Assembly (NCBI GenBank): GCA_000472185.1
Contig: AVDB01000001.1
Span: 248,001-312,000 of the forward strand
Direction: 5' to 3'
DNA length: 64,000 bases
From: Rhodobacteraceae bacterium HIMB11
Lineage (GTDB): Bacteria > Pseudomonadota > Alphaproteobacteria > Rhodobacterales > Rhodobacteraceae
The stretch's first letter is position 1. Every line of letters begins with the position of its first letter. The notes below the pieces were generated by a model. It searched no databases and was not told where the DNA came from. It was given only the letters and a program-made list of their open reading frames with translations. Both the position numbers and the translations under genes were made by a program. Below are positions 16,012-23,509 of this stretch, one piece after another.

Positions 16012-16638
16012 TTATCGAACCTGCGCAAGGCAATAGTAGGCCTGCACCTGTTCCTTGGTCATATAGGCTTCTTTTTCCAATTTTTTGATATCCCACAGAT
16101 TTTCATCGGTGATGCTTTGGATTTCCTTATCAAACCCTTGGCTGTTATAAACGCCCTCATTGATGGTAAAACATAGGTAGCCACCTGATTTTGTGATCCT
16201 AATCAATTCACGAATAGCATGGGTTTTGACGTGTCCATGCGTGAATAGGCCGGCACTGATGATCGCATCGTATGCACCATCTGATATGGGTAGTGGATCA
16301 TTCAGACTGTATTGAAAAAGCTTTGCGTACCCGCGTGTTTTTGCGTGTCGCAGCATTTCGGCTGATAGATCGACACCGTCAAATGCATCATATCCTTGTT
16401 TTGCCAGTTCTGCTCCTACAAGCCCCGTTCCGCATCCTGCGTCAAGGATCTTGGCGTGTTTTTCAAGAACGGTACAGAGAATTTCAACGGTCTTTGGCTG
16501 GGATATTGTACCTAATGTAGCGTCGTTATCGTGATCGTATTTATTGGCCCATTCATCATAAACCACGCGCAGGGCATCATCATTGTCCTGCTTATCAACG
16601 TCCAATTTTTGGTAGTGATCCAATCCTTGTCCTGTCAT
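16012..16638 (-). CDS. class I SAM-dependent methyltransferase
   Basis: The 208-residue protein has a standard class I methyltransferase core: KILDAGCGTGLVG (motif I), DGVDLSAEML (motif II) and YDAIISAGLFTHGHV (motif III/IV), with an N-terminal helical part typical of the WBSCR27-like group. The target (small molecule or other) cannot be told. The start at 16638 has AAGGA six bases upstream and overlaps the stop of the preceding gene as ATGA, so the two are translationally coupled. It is the last gene of an operon that begins at arfB or upstream. Confidence 0.85.
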   Translation of the reverse strand: MTGQGLDHYQKLDVDKQDNDDALRVVYDEWANKYDHDNDATLGTISQPKTVEILCTVLEKHAKILDAGCGTGLVGAELAKQGYDAFDGVDLSAEMLRHAKTRGYAKLFQYSLNDPLPISDGAYDAIISAGLFTHGHVKTHAIRELIRITKSGGYLCFTINEGVYNSQGFDKEIQSITDENLWDIKKLEKEAYMTKEQVQAYYCLAQVR

Positions 16639-17090
16639 TTCAGATCCTTGCACCCATTTTCGTCATAGCTTGCTCGGGCATTTTCCTGGTAAAGCGCTAT
16701 ATTCGAAATATATCGACCATCCTCTTCCTGAAGGATTTGTCGCTCTACGACACCCCTCACTTGTTCATAAAGCATCCCAATGACAAAATCCTCACTTGGA
16801 CCAGCATTCAGATAATATCCCCAATTTGCGGGTGCGTGTTTCAACCAATCTTCTTGGTTTGCGCCTTGGAACTTTTCGATCTCGGTCATCATTTTGCGGG
16901 CTTCTCTGATGCCGGCCCAAACATGGTTTTCGTGCTGCTCCAATAGCTTTGCACCATCTGCATCGGCCATGAGAGGGATGATATGATGACAATAAAAATG
17001 TTTATGAGCAGCCTGTGCTTTTTGCCCTGCTTCTTGCGCAACGGCGACAGAACAGAGGAGTGAAACGACGACTGCGACCCTAACCAGCAT
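16635..17090 (-). CDS. secreted hypothetical protein
   Basis: The 151-residue product has a clear signal peptide (LVRVAVVVSLLCSVAVAQEA) with probable cleavage after Ala at about residue 18, then a helical, His- and Glu-rich domain with QAAHKHFYCHHIIPLMADAD and a Cys near the C-terminus that could pair with the Cys at about 33. No family is recognised. The start at 17090 follows AGGGGG with good spacing; the ATG at 17105 overlaps the arfB stop but has only a weak site. It lies between arfB and a methyltransferase gene and is coupled to both. Confidence 0.6.
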   Translation of the reverse strand: MLVRVAVVVSLLCSVAVAQEAGQKAQAAHKHFYCHHIIPLMADADGAKLLEQHENHVWAGIREARKMMTEIEKFQGANQEDWLKHAPANWGYYLNAGPSEDFVIGMLYEQVRGVVERQILQEEDGRYISNIALYQENARASYDENGCKDLK

Positions 17091-17101
17091 TTGAAACCCC
17101 C

Positions 17102-17518
17102 TCATTTAATTTTCCCAGAACGCAGTGATTTTACCTCTGCCCGTATTTTCTTGGACTTTAACCGGCGTTCTATTGCTCCACGGCTTGGCTTTGTGGGGCG
17201 GCGCCGTTTGGGAACGACCAACGCTTTCTTTATCAAATCCTTAAGTCGATCTTGCGCGATCTCGCGGTTGCGGATTTGACTGCGTGTTTCATCACATTGG
17301 ATGATGATTGCGCCATCCACTGTCCATTTGGTGCCTGCGATTTTCTTTAATCGGGTCTTCACTGCAGCACTCAAATTCGGGGAACGGTCTGCCTCATAGC
17401 GTAGGGATACTTTTGTCGAAACCTTGTTTACGTTCTGTCCACCCGGACCCGACGCGCGCACGAATTGTTCGGTGATTTCCCAATCTTGAATACTGATTTT
17501 ATCGTTTATCGTTATCAT
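17102..17518 (-). CDS. arfB: alternative ribosome-rescue factor ArfB (YaeJ)
   Basis: The 138-residue product is the class-I-release-factor-like hydrolase ArfB: the catalytic GGQ lies in RASGPGGQNVNKVSTKV near residue 27, and the C-terminal tail from about residue 100 is rich in Lys and Arg (RRRPTKPSR, KSKKIRAEVK), which in E. coli enters the empty mRNA channel. It frees ribosomes stalled on messages without a stop codon by hydrolysing peptidyl-tRNA. The gene lies 16 bases behind a hairpin and downstream of an unusual leader-like RNA (17534-17700), so its expression may depend on read-through. The ribosome binding site is weak. Confidence 0.9.
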   Translation of the reverse strand: MITINDKISIQDWEITEQFVRASGPGGQNVNKVSTKVSLRYEADRSPNLSAAVKTRLKKIAGTKWTVDGAIIIQCDETRSQIRNREIAQDRLKDLIKKALVVPKRRRPTKPSRGAIERRLKSKKIRAEVKSLRSGKIK

Positions 17519-17533
17519 ATCGCCAACTGATAA

Positions 17534-17556
17534 GGGCCGCCCGTTGCGGACGACCC
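17534..17556 (-). terminator. terminator-like hairpin before arfB
   Basis: GGGTCGTCCG-CAA-CGGGCGGCCC forms a 10-pair stem with U-G pairs and a 3-base loop, followed by TTATCAG rather than a full U run. It may attenuate transcription into arfB. Confidence 0.5.
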
Positions 17557-17601
17557 TCGAGAATTTCGGAGGTGGGCCGGTTAGGCTTCACCAATTCATT
17601 T

Positions 17602-17635
17602 GGTCCTTGACCAAGGGTTGCCTTAGTCAAGGACC
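17602..17635 (-). repeat. long perfect hairpin
   Basis: GGTCCTTGAC and GTCAAGGACC form ten pairs, continued inside by AAGG/CCTT around the loop CAAC after one mismatch. The stop codon of the 18-codon frame lies in this hairpin. Confidence 0.7.
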
Positions 17636-17679
17636 TCCCAAACTGTTCCGACACCTCTCTCCAATACCTCTCTAGACAC
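17623..17679 (-). CDS. 18-residue leader-type peptide
   Basis: A GTG at 17679 opens the frame MSREVLERGVGTVWEVLD and stops with TAA inside the following hairpin. The very strong ribosome binding site (GGAGGTGG, four bases before the start) makes translation likely. The short length, the hairpin at its stop and the place before arfB fit a regulatory leader peptide. It has no run of one amino acid that would point to amino-acid attenuation. Confidence 0.4.
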   Translation of the reverse strand: MSREVLERGVGTVWEVLD

Positions 17680-17749
17680 TGGACCACCTCCTTTCACTAT
17701 GTTTCACTACTAGTGATGGTGCCACAGTTTCTAGAAAAGTCAAAATGTT

Positions 17750-18403
17750 TTAATTCGCAACAGATGTTGTATTTGCTTGCAGGCGTGCGACCAAGACACG
17801 GAACGGCACCAATGCAATCAGTGCCAACAACAGTTTCACGCCCCAATCGGCAATCGCCAACGAAACCCATAGGGGTGCATCACCACCGAATAACAACAAT
17901 GGCGCGCTATCCCATGCCCAGCTGATTTCAGCATTTTGTGCTTCGCTGAAAAATGGAACGGATGCTGAAAATGCAATTGTAAAAAAGATCGCAGTGTCCA
18001 GCGCGGATCCAATTACCGTTGATGCCAATGGGGCACGCCACCACGCACCACTACGCAACCGATCAAAGATGGCAACATCCACCAGTTGTGCGGTCAAGAA
18101 TGCGATCCCTGAACCAATTGCAACGCGAAACGCAACGGCAGCATAGGGGCCGTATTCGCTGTCAAACATGATTTGGCTTCCGATCAAGGAACAAATGATA
18201 CCCGTTACAAAGCCGACAAACACGACACGGCGCGCTGCAGCTGGCCCGTAAACACGGTTCATCAGGTCGGTGACCAAAAAGGCAAATGGATAGGTAAACG
18301 CACCCCATGTAAGAAGGCCATTCAATAGTAAAAATTGAACAAGGATATTTGAGGCGACCACAATAGTGGCCATGGCAATCACGCCGGGAAGAAGTTTTGT
18401 CAT
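17750..18403 (-). CDS. yhhQ: queuosine precursor transporter (VUT/YhhQ family)
   Basis: The 217-residue integral membrane protein has about six hydrophobic segments and the YhhQ/VUT markers: an N-terminal VASNILVQF, then FPFAFLVTDL-like FAFLVTDLMNRVYGP, and later AQLVDVAIFDRLR and GSALDTAIFF. The family imports the queuosine precursors preQ0 and preQ1 for modification of tRNAs with GUN anticodons. It is a single gene; I looked for a preQ1 riboswitch in the 95 bases upstream and saw none. Its end is about 60 bases from the leader RNA of arfB. Confidence 0.85.
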   Translation of the reverse strand: MTKLLPGVIAMATIVVASNILVQFLLLNGLLTWGAFTYPFAFLVTDLMNRVYGPAAARRVVFVGFVTGIICSLIGSQIMFDSEYGPYAAVAFRVAIGSGIAFLTAQLVDVAIFDRLRSGAWWRAPLASTVIGSALDTAIFFTIAFSASVPFFSEAQNAEISWAWDSAPLLLFGGDAPLWVSLAIADWGVKLLLALIALVPFRVLVARLQANTTSVAN

Positions 18404-18498
18404 AGCTTTATCCGTTTTTATCGAAGGTGTTCGGAGACTCGGTTCCCATTCGGAAACGAGAAGCGTTTAAAGTCACTTGGATAAAATGACAAGCCCAC

Positions 18499-19386
18499 TT
18501 AGTTCGACTGCAAAACACCAACACATTGCTGTGGAAGTCGCGCCAATGTCAGGGGTGGCTTGGGTTTCCGTTTTGGTGCATTGGGATTTGGGGGCGGTGG
18601 GTTCAATATATCGCGCACCCAACGTTCAGCATCCTTACATCCATCGCCTGGGGGTGGTGGCGCCTGATTTTTGCAATTTGTAGCACCCGCTGGACAGGAT
18701 AGGCGCACATGAAAATGATAATGGTGTCCCCACCAAGGACGCACCTTATTCAACCATGCCCGATCCCCTTTTTCATCTTTGCACATTTGAACCTTGGCCC
18801 CTGGAAAAACAAAGATGCGGGCGATACGTGGGTCGGATGCGGCGGCCTTGATGATGTTGTGGTGTTGTTTGGTCCACTTATCGTTGACATAGGCACCATT
18901 TGCACGGCGCATTGAAATGGATGATATCTCTTCACGTTGTTTCGTGCTTAGTGCCAGATCGTCGGCAGGGCGCATCCAGATGTCGATGTCCAACCCAATT
19001 TGATGGCTTGCATGGCCTGTTAACATCGGACCACCACGCGGCTGCGAGATATCGCCAATGTACAAACCGTTCCATCCTGATTGCCGCGCCGCCTTGGCAG
19101 AAAGGTCCTGGATGAAATCAATCGCGATTGGGTGCCCCCAGTTGCGATTGCGCGACAATCGCATCGCCTGCCAAGTTGGGCCAGTTGCCGCCAGCTGTTC
19201 GGCCCCAGCAACGCATCCTTTGGCATAGCTACCATGGGGTGCGGGACGCTGTTTTGATCCGCGTTCAACGGCGCCGAATAAATGTTTGGCTTCTTTCGTG
19301 CTTAGACGGGCCACCAATTCGGGATCATAATTTGAACAAGCGGATAGCCAGATCAGGCTGGATAGGGTTAGAATTCTGAAAACCAT
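18499..19386 (-). CDS. mepA: penicillin-insensitive murein endopeptidase
   Basis: MepA cleaves D,D cross-links of peptidoglycan in the periplasm. The 295-residue product has a signal peptide ending in a lipobox-like LSACS near residue 16, so it may be lipid-anchored, unlike E. coli MepA. Zinc-site motifs of the LAS family are present: GHASHQIGLDIDIWM near residue 120 and HHYHFHVRL near residue 220, with several Cys pairs. The C-terminus has a Pro-rich tract (PPPPNPNAPKRKPKPP). The start at 19386 has AAGGA upstream and is preferred over 19416. The gene stands between an MFS carrier and yhhQ. Confidence 0.92.
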   Translation of the reverse strand: MVFRILTLSSLIWLSACSNYDPELVARLSTKEAKHLFGAVERGSKQRPAPHGSYAKGCVAGAEQLAATGPTWQAMRLSRNRNWGHPIAIDFIQDLSAKAARQSGWNGLYIGDISQPRGGPMLTGHASHQIGLDIDIWMRPADDLALSTKQREEISSISMRRANGAYVNDKWTKQHHNIIKAAASDPRIARIFVFPGAKVQMCKDEKGDRAWLNKVRPWWGHHYHFHVRLSCPAGATNCKNQAPPPPGDGCKDAERWVRDILNPPPPNPNAPKRKPKPPLTLARLPQQCVGVLQSN

Positions 19387-19464
19387 AAACGCATTCCTTT
19401 GGATAAAACCTAACAAGGAAGCGGTTGAAGGCCAATCATTTCTAATTTGATTGCAAAACCTTGC

Positions 19465-20823
19465 CTATCTTGCGTCACCCTTGGCGTTCACGCCGATTAG
19501 GAACAGAAGGCCCAATACGAACAGGATTACAATGGGGGACACACCCAATCGCGCACTGTCTGTGATGGTTGTGGCGATTGTGATTAACAACGGCGCCAAG
19601 AATGCTGTGGCGCGACCCGATAGGCCATAAAGCCCGAATTCAATCGTTTCTTTCCCGGGCATTGCGTGGCGCACCATCAAACTGCGGCTGGCTGATTGCA
19701 ACATGCCACCCATGCCTCCGATCAAGCATCCGCACAGCATGAACAAGTTATCAGGAAGTGTTGATCCTGCGGCCAGTTCGACGCCAAAGAACTGCGTCTT
19801 ACTCATCCCGATAATGACAACGCAAACACCCATTAGAATGAAAATCGTTAGATAAATGACGGGTTTGGGTCCGATACGATTATCCAACTTACCGCCCAGC
19901 CAACTGAACAAACCTGCGGAAATGGCGGCAACGATTCCAAAGGTTCCAATTTGAACAATGCTCCAATCCAGAACAAGGCCCGCATAAATCCCGCCAAATG
20001 TATAAAGACCGTTCAACGCGTCACGGTAGAACATTGATGAAATCAGGAATTTACCTTGACTGGGTCGGTTTAAGACACCTTTGAGCGCCTGCCACAGGGT
20101 TGTCAGTGCACCGCTTAGGTTGGGCCTACGATTGGGAAGACGCCCTTCACGCACCCATAGGAAATAGGGGATTGAGAAAACCAAACACCACAATGCGGCA
20201 AAGGGGCCTGCAAAACGTGTGCCTTCCTTCTCGGCAGGGTCAAATCCAAAGAGTGGATCAAGATTTAGGAAAATGGTTTTGCCGTTTTCTTGACCAACAA
20301 ACAGCAGCAGCACAATCACCAAAGACAATACGCCACCGACATAGCCAAAGGCCAATCCTGATCCCGAAATCCCACCTACGCTGTCGTCATCCCCCAGGTC
20401 TGGCAATTGTGCACTGGCAAAAATAAAGGCCAGCTCAGCGCCAATGTAGCAGATTACAAAGGCCACCAACATTGTCACTAGATTAGAACCTGCGGGATCC
20501 ATAAACCATGTCGCGGCGGCCCCAAAAATTGCCGCAGCGGTGAAAAAGGAAATCCATGGCATCCGACGCCCGGAAGAGTCCGCGATCGCGCCCAAGACTG
20601 GGGCAGAAAAGGCAATGATAAGGCCCGCAATCGTAATACCCGTTGACCATAGCGTTTGCGCGCGGGCATCCGCAGATTGTTCAGATAGTCCGCCAGATGC
20701 ATAATATTCTGTGGCGACTTGTGCGAAAAACGGGGCGAAAATGAAGGTCAGCAATAAGGTGAAAAAAGGCTGACATGCCCAATCAAACCAATACCAACCC
20801 CAGATCGTTTTTCTCTGTGACAT
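19465..20823 (-). CDS. MFS transporter, UMF1/Atg22-like
   Basis: The 452-residue protein has 11-12 hydrophobic segments and the UMF1/Atg22 pattern: WGWYWFDWACQPFFTLLLTF at the N-terminus, GAIADSSGRRMPWI at the first cytoplasmic loop, and in the second half GGKLDNRIGPKPV and GGMGGMLQSASRSLM. Family members in yeast release amino acids from the vacuole; the bacterial substrates are unknown. The start at 20823 has GGGGG upstream and is preferred over 20835. It reads toward mepA and lies in the same direction as the thioesterase and pnc genes, but with gaps, so no operon is certain. Confidence 0.82.
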   Translation of the reverse strand: MSQRKTIWGWYWFDWACQPFFTLLLTFIFAPFFAQVATEYYASGGLSEQSADARAQTLWSTGITIAGLIIAFSAPVLGAIADSSGRRMPWISFFTAAAIFGAAATWFMDPAGSNLVTMLVAFVICYIGAELAFIFASAQLPDLGDDDSVGGISGSGLAFGYVGGVLSLVIVLLLFVGQENGKTIFLNLDPLFGFDPAEKEGTRFAGPFAALWCLVFSIPYFLWVREGRLPNRRPNLSGALTTLWQALKGVLNRPSQGKFLISSMFYRDALNGLYTFGGIYAGLVLDWSIVQIGTFGIVAAISAGLFSWLGGKLDNRIGPKPVIYLTIFILMGVCVVIIGMSKTQFFGVELAAGSTLPDNLFMLCGCLIGGMGGMLQSASRSLMVRHAMPGKETIEFGLYGLSGRATAFLAPLLITIATTITDSARLGVSPIVILFVLGLLFLIGVNAKGDAR

Positions 20824-20912
20824 GTAAGCCCCCATTTTTTACTCACAAAACGCAAGTACTTATTGAGGGTCAAGAATTAAGTGGACCCAGACCAAAATTT
20901 GACCCGAATTGA

Positions 20913-21449
20913 TCAGTCCTGCATAGGCGGCCATGGGCGCATATCCTCTGCCGCAATCCAGGTTGCCACCCATTCTGGAATGTCGGGTCGATCCGCTGTT
21001 TCACCCAATGCTGACCAAATGCGATCTGGTGAAACAATGCCATCATGCCCAACAAATGCACCGCGATAAACGATGTGACCTGCGCAGTCGCCGTTGGTTT
21101 TCCACATGGATTGTTCGATATAGATAAATCGGTCGTCCCAGCAGAGGGCGCGGGATCGCATTTCGATGCGTTCAAACATACGAATGCGGCGGCGGTATCG
21201 GACGCAGGCACCGGCCATGGTCATTCCCCATCTGCGTTCTTTCAAAACATTCAATAGACCGGAGCGTGCAGCAAGAGGGATGCGCCCTAAATCATATAGG
21301 GTTAGTGTGCGACCGTTGTTCAATTCGATCCATGGGTCCAAATCCCACGGCATGCACATATGATGGGATATGTGAACATCACCCAAACCCAATTGCGGTG
21401 CCTTTCGAAATTTGAACACCTCTTTGATAAGTCTCAGAAATGGATACAT
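20913..21449 (-). CDS. thioesterase family protein (4HBT/THEM6-like)
   Basis: The 178-residue product has the hot-dog fold pattern of THEM6-like acyl-CoA thioesterases: VHISHHMCMPWDLDPWIELN near residue 25, where the Asp-Leu-Asp region holds the likely catalytic acid, GRTLTLYDLGR and then VRYRRRIRMFERIE near residue 85. It would hydrolyse acyl-CoA thioesters in the cytoplasm. AAAGG precedes the ATG. It follows pncB by 64 bases on the same strand, probably by chance association. Confidence 0.75.
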   Translation of the reverse strand: MYPFLRLIKEVFKFRKAPQLGLGDVHISHHMCMPWDLDPWIELNNGRTLTLYDLGRIPLAARSGLLNVLKERRWGMTMAGACVRYRRRIRMFERIEMRSRALCWDDRFIYIEQSMWKTNGDCAGHIVYRGAFVGHDGIVSPDRIWSALGETADRPDIPEWVATWIAAEDMRPWPPMQD

Positions 21450-21513
21450 AAAATTTGCCTTTCGCTGCGATTCTGACGCAGAATATCAATGACATAATGG
21501 GGTGAAGTGGGGC

Positions 21514-22806
21514 CTAAACAGTTACGTCGATGGCCAGTTGTTGGCCAACATCAAACACGCGTTTATAGCGTTCAATTTCCTCTTTTGGACCCATTGCCTT
21601 ATTTGGATTATCAGACAATTTGACGGTTGAATTTCCATTCGCTGACACCGCTTTGCAGACCAATGAAAACGCCTCAAGCCCCGCATCGGGGACCAATCCA
21701 CGGAAATCATTTGTCAGGTTTGTACCCCAACCAAAGGACACTTTTACCCTGTCGGTATAACGTCGGTATAACGTCTGTATTTCGTCGGTGTCGAGCCCGT
21801 CTGAGAAGATGACAAGTTTCTGTGTCGGATCCTCGCCACGGTCTTTCCACCACTGAATTGCCGTTTCCGCGGCAAGTTCGGGTTTGCCGCTGTCGATACG
21901 AATACCTGTCCAACCCGCCAACCAATCTGGGGCATTTTTCAAAAAACCTTCTGTGCCATAGGTATCGGGAAGGATGATGCGCAGGTTGCCATCATGCTCT
22001 TCATGCCAGTCTGCCAAAACCTGATAGGGGGCTTGTGCCAAATCAGCATCACTTTCCGCCAGTGCTGAGTAGACCATCGGTAATTCGTGTGCGTTTGTGC
22101 CGATTGCTTCGATATCGCGACGCATCGCGATTAAACAGTTTGAGGTGCCAATGAACTTGTTTCCCAGCCCCTCTTGCATGGCTTGTACGGCCCAGTCCTG
22201 CCACAAAAAGGAATGACGGCGACGCGTTCCAAAATCGGCAATCCGAAGATGTTCCAATTGCCGCAGGCGTTCCACCTTTTCCCAAAGTTTTGTCATCGCG
22301 CGTGCGTATAAAACTTGGATTTCAAAGCGCCCCATGTCCTTTAAAACGGCACGGCCGCGCAACTCCATTAAAACGGCAAGTGCGGGGATTTCCCACAACA
22401 TAACCTCGGGCCAACTGCCTTCGAACGTCAGTTCATATTGACCATCACGTTTTTCTAAGTGGTAATCGGGCAATCGCAGGTTTTCAAACCACTCCATGAA
22501 ATCGGGTCTAAACATTTGGCGTTTGCCATAAAATGTATTCCCGCGTAACCACGTGCTTTCGCCGCGGCTGAGCGATAGACTGCGGATATGATCCAGTTGT
22601 TCGCGCAATTCCCCTTCGTCGATTAATTCGGCCAAACGGATATGTTTTGAACGATTGATCAGACTGAATGTAACCTGCGTATCGGGTTTGTTGCGATGGA
22701 TCGATTGGCACATCAACAGTTTATAGAAATCCGTGTCGATCAGTGATCTGACAATGGGATCAATGCGCCATTTGTGGTTCCAAACGCGTGTCGCGATATC
22801 CACCAT
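21514..22806 (-). CDS. pncB: nicotinate phosphoribosyltransferase
   Basis: PncB joins nicotinate to PRPP to make nicotinate mononucleotide in NAD salvage. The 430-residue product shows SLIDTDFYKLLMCQSIHRN at the N-terminus, FGTRRRHSFLWQDWA with the His that is phosphorylated in the family, GTSNCLIAMR, and SGKPELAAE further on. The start at 22806 shares one base with the stop of pncA (TAATG) and follows AGGAACT, so pncA-pncB are coupled: PncA makes nicotinate from nicotinamide and PncB uses it. The longer frame from 22836 would lie inside pncA and is not needed. Confidence 0.93.
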   Translation of the reverse strand: MVDIATRVWNHKWRIDPIVRSLIDTDFYKLLMCQSIHRNKPDTQVTFSLINRSKHIRLAELIDEGELREQLDHIRSLSLSRGESTWLRGNTFYGKRQMFRPDFMEWFENLRLPDYHLEKRDGQYELTFEGSWPEVMLWEIPALAVLMELRGRAVLKDMGRFEIQVLYARAMTKLWEKVERLRQLEHLRIADFGTRRRHSFLWQDWAVQAMQEGLGNKFIGTSNCLIAMRRDIEAIGTNAHELPMVYSALAESDADLAQAPYQVLADWHEEHDGNLRIILPDTYGTEGFLKNAPDWLAGWTGIRIDSGKPELAAETAIQWWKDRGEDPTQKLVIFSDGLDTDEIQTLYRRYTDRVKVSFGWGTNLTNDFRGLVPDAGLEAFSLVCKAVSANGNSTVKLSDNPNKAMGPKEEIERYKRVFDVGQQLAIDVTV

Positions 22807-23399
22807 TATGAAGTTCCTATTCCTAACGCATCCCAATCTCTGCGTGCCTGATCCAATGATCCATCAAGATCAATGGCGCGGCACAGATCAATGCGAACAT
22901 GTGTTTCATACCCCAATTTTACGGCGTTTTGTGCCGAAAAATTAACACAATAATCCGTGGCCAAACCGACAAGCGTTACTTTGGACACTGATCGTTCTGT
23001 AAGATACCCATGCAGGCCAGTCGCGGTTGTGTGGTCATTTTCGAAAAACGCCGAATAACTATCCACATCAGGGTTTTGACCTTTTCGAATAATCAAATCG
23101 GCGCGTGTTGTGTTCAAATCTTCATGCAGCGCGCTGCCGAACGACCCTTGGATACAGTGATCAGGCCAGAGAACTTGTGGGCCATAGGGCATGTCAATCA
23201 CGCTGAATGGATCGGCATTTTGATTGCTTGCGAATGAACTGTGGTTTGCGGGGTGCCAATCTTGGGTCAATATCACGTAATCGAAATCATTCATGATTTC
23301 ATTGATCCCTGAAACAATTTGATCGCCGTCTGTGACCGCCAGCGATCCACCAGGACAAAAGTCGTTTTGAACATCAATTATCAAAAGAGCATGTTTCAT
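22806..23399 (-). CDS. pncA: nicotinamidase
   Basis: The 197-residue hydrolase converts nicotinamide to nicotinate and ammonia. Catalytic residues are visible: Asp in LLIIDVQNDFCPGGSL (residue 9), Lys in the LIIRKGQNPDVDSYSAF region (about 109) and Cys in LVGLATDYCVNFSA (about 154), with metal ligands in TQDWHPANHSSF. It is the first gene of the pncA-pncB unit, transcribed away from the histidine kinase gene across a 110-base gap that must hold both promoters. Confidence 0.93.
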   Translation of the reverse strand: MKHALLIIDVQNDFCPGGSLAVTDGDQIVSGINEIMNDFDYVILTQDWHPANHSSFASNQNADPFSVIDMPYGPQVLWPDHCIQGSFGSALHEDLNTTRADLIIRKGQNPDVDSYSAFFENDHTTATGLHGYLTERSVSKVTLVGLATDYCVNFSAQNAVKLGYETHVRIDLCRAIDLDGSLDQARRDWDALGIGTS

Positions 23400-23509
23400 T
23401 TTGCATTAACCCGCTAGATTTTGTGGCGAATTTGTATGTAAACTAACTTATGTGCAAGTCGTTGATCATGAATACAGGTGATTTAACGATATTATGAGTG
23501 GTAGAGTGG

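Larger units (their letters stand above)
17534..17700 (-). ncRNA. structured leader or small RNA upstream of arfB
   Basis: On the minus strand this stretch begins with AAAGGAGGTGG (17694-17684), almost the full complement of the 16S rRNA 3' end, followed by an 18-codon frame, a 34-base hairpin (17635-17602), a CCACCTCC segment (17575-17568) that is the exact complement of the GGAGGTGG at the start, and a terminator-like hairpin (17556-17534). Further GAGGT copies lie within the frame. The parts suggest a switch between a free and a masked ribosome binding site. No family was recognised; whether it ends at the hairpin or continues into arfB is open. Confidence 0.45.

Noticed and set aside
17499-17687. 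62-residue minus-strand frame upstream of arfB
   Set aside because: Its GTG start lies within the strong ribosome binding site of the 18-codon frame, it crosses the hairpins and overlaps the arfB start. The short frame fits the signals better.
18404-18498. Possible preQ1 riboswitch before yhhQ
   Set aside because: The expected AGAGGUUC-like stem and the C-rich/A-rich tail are not present.
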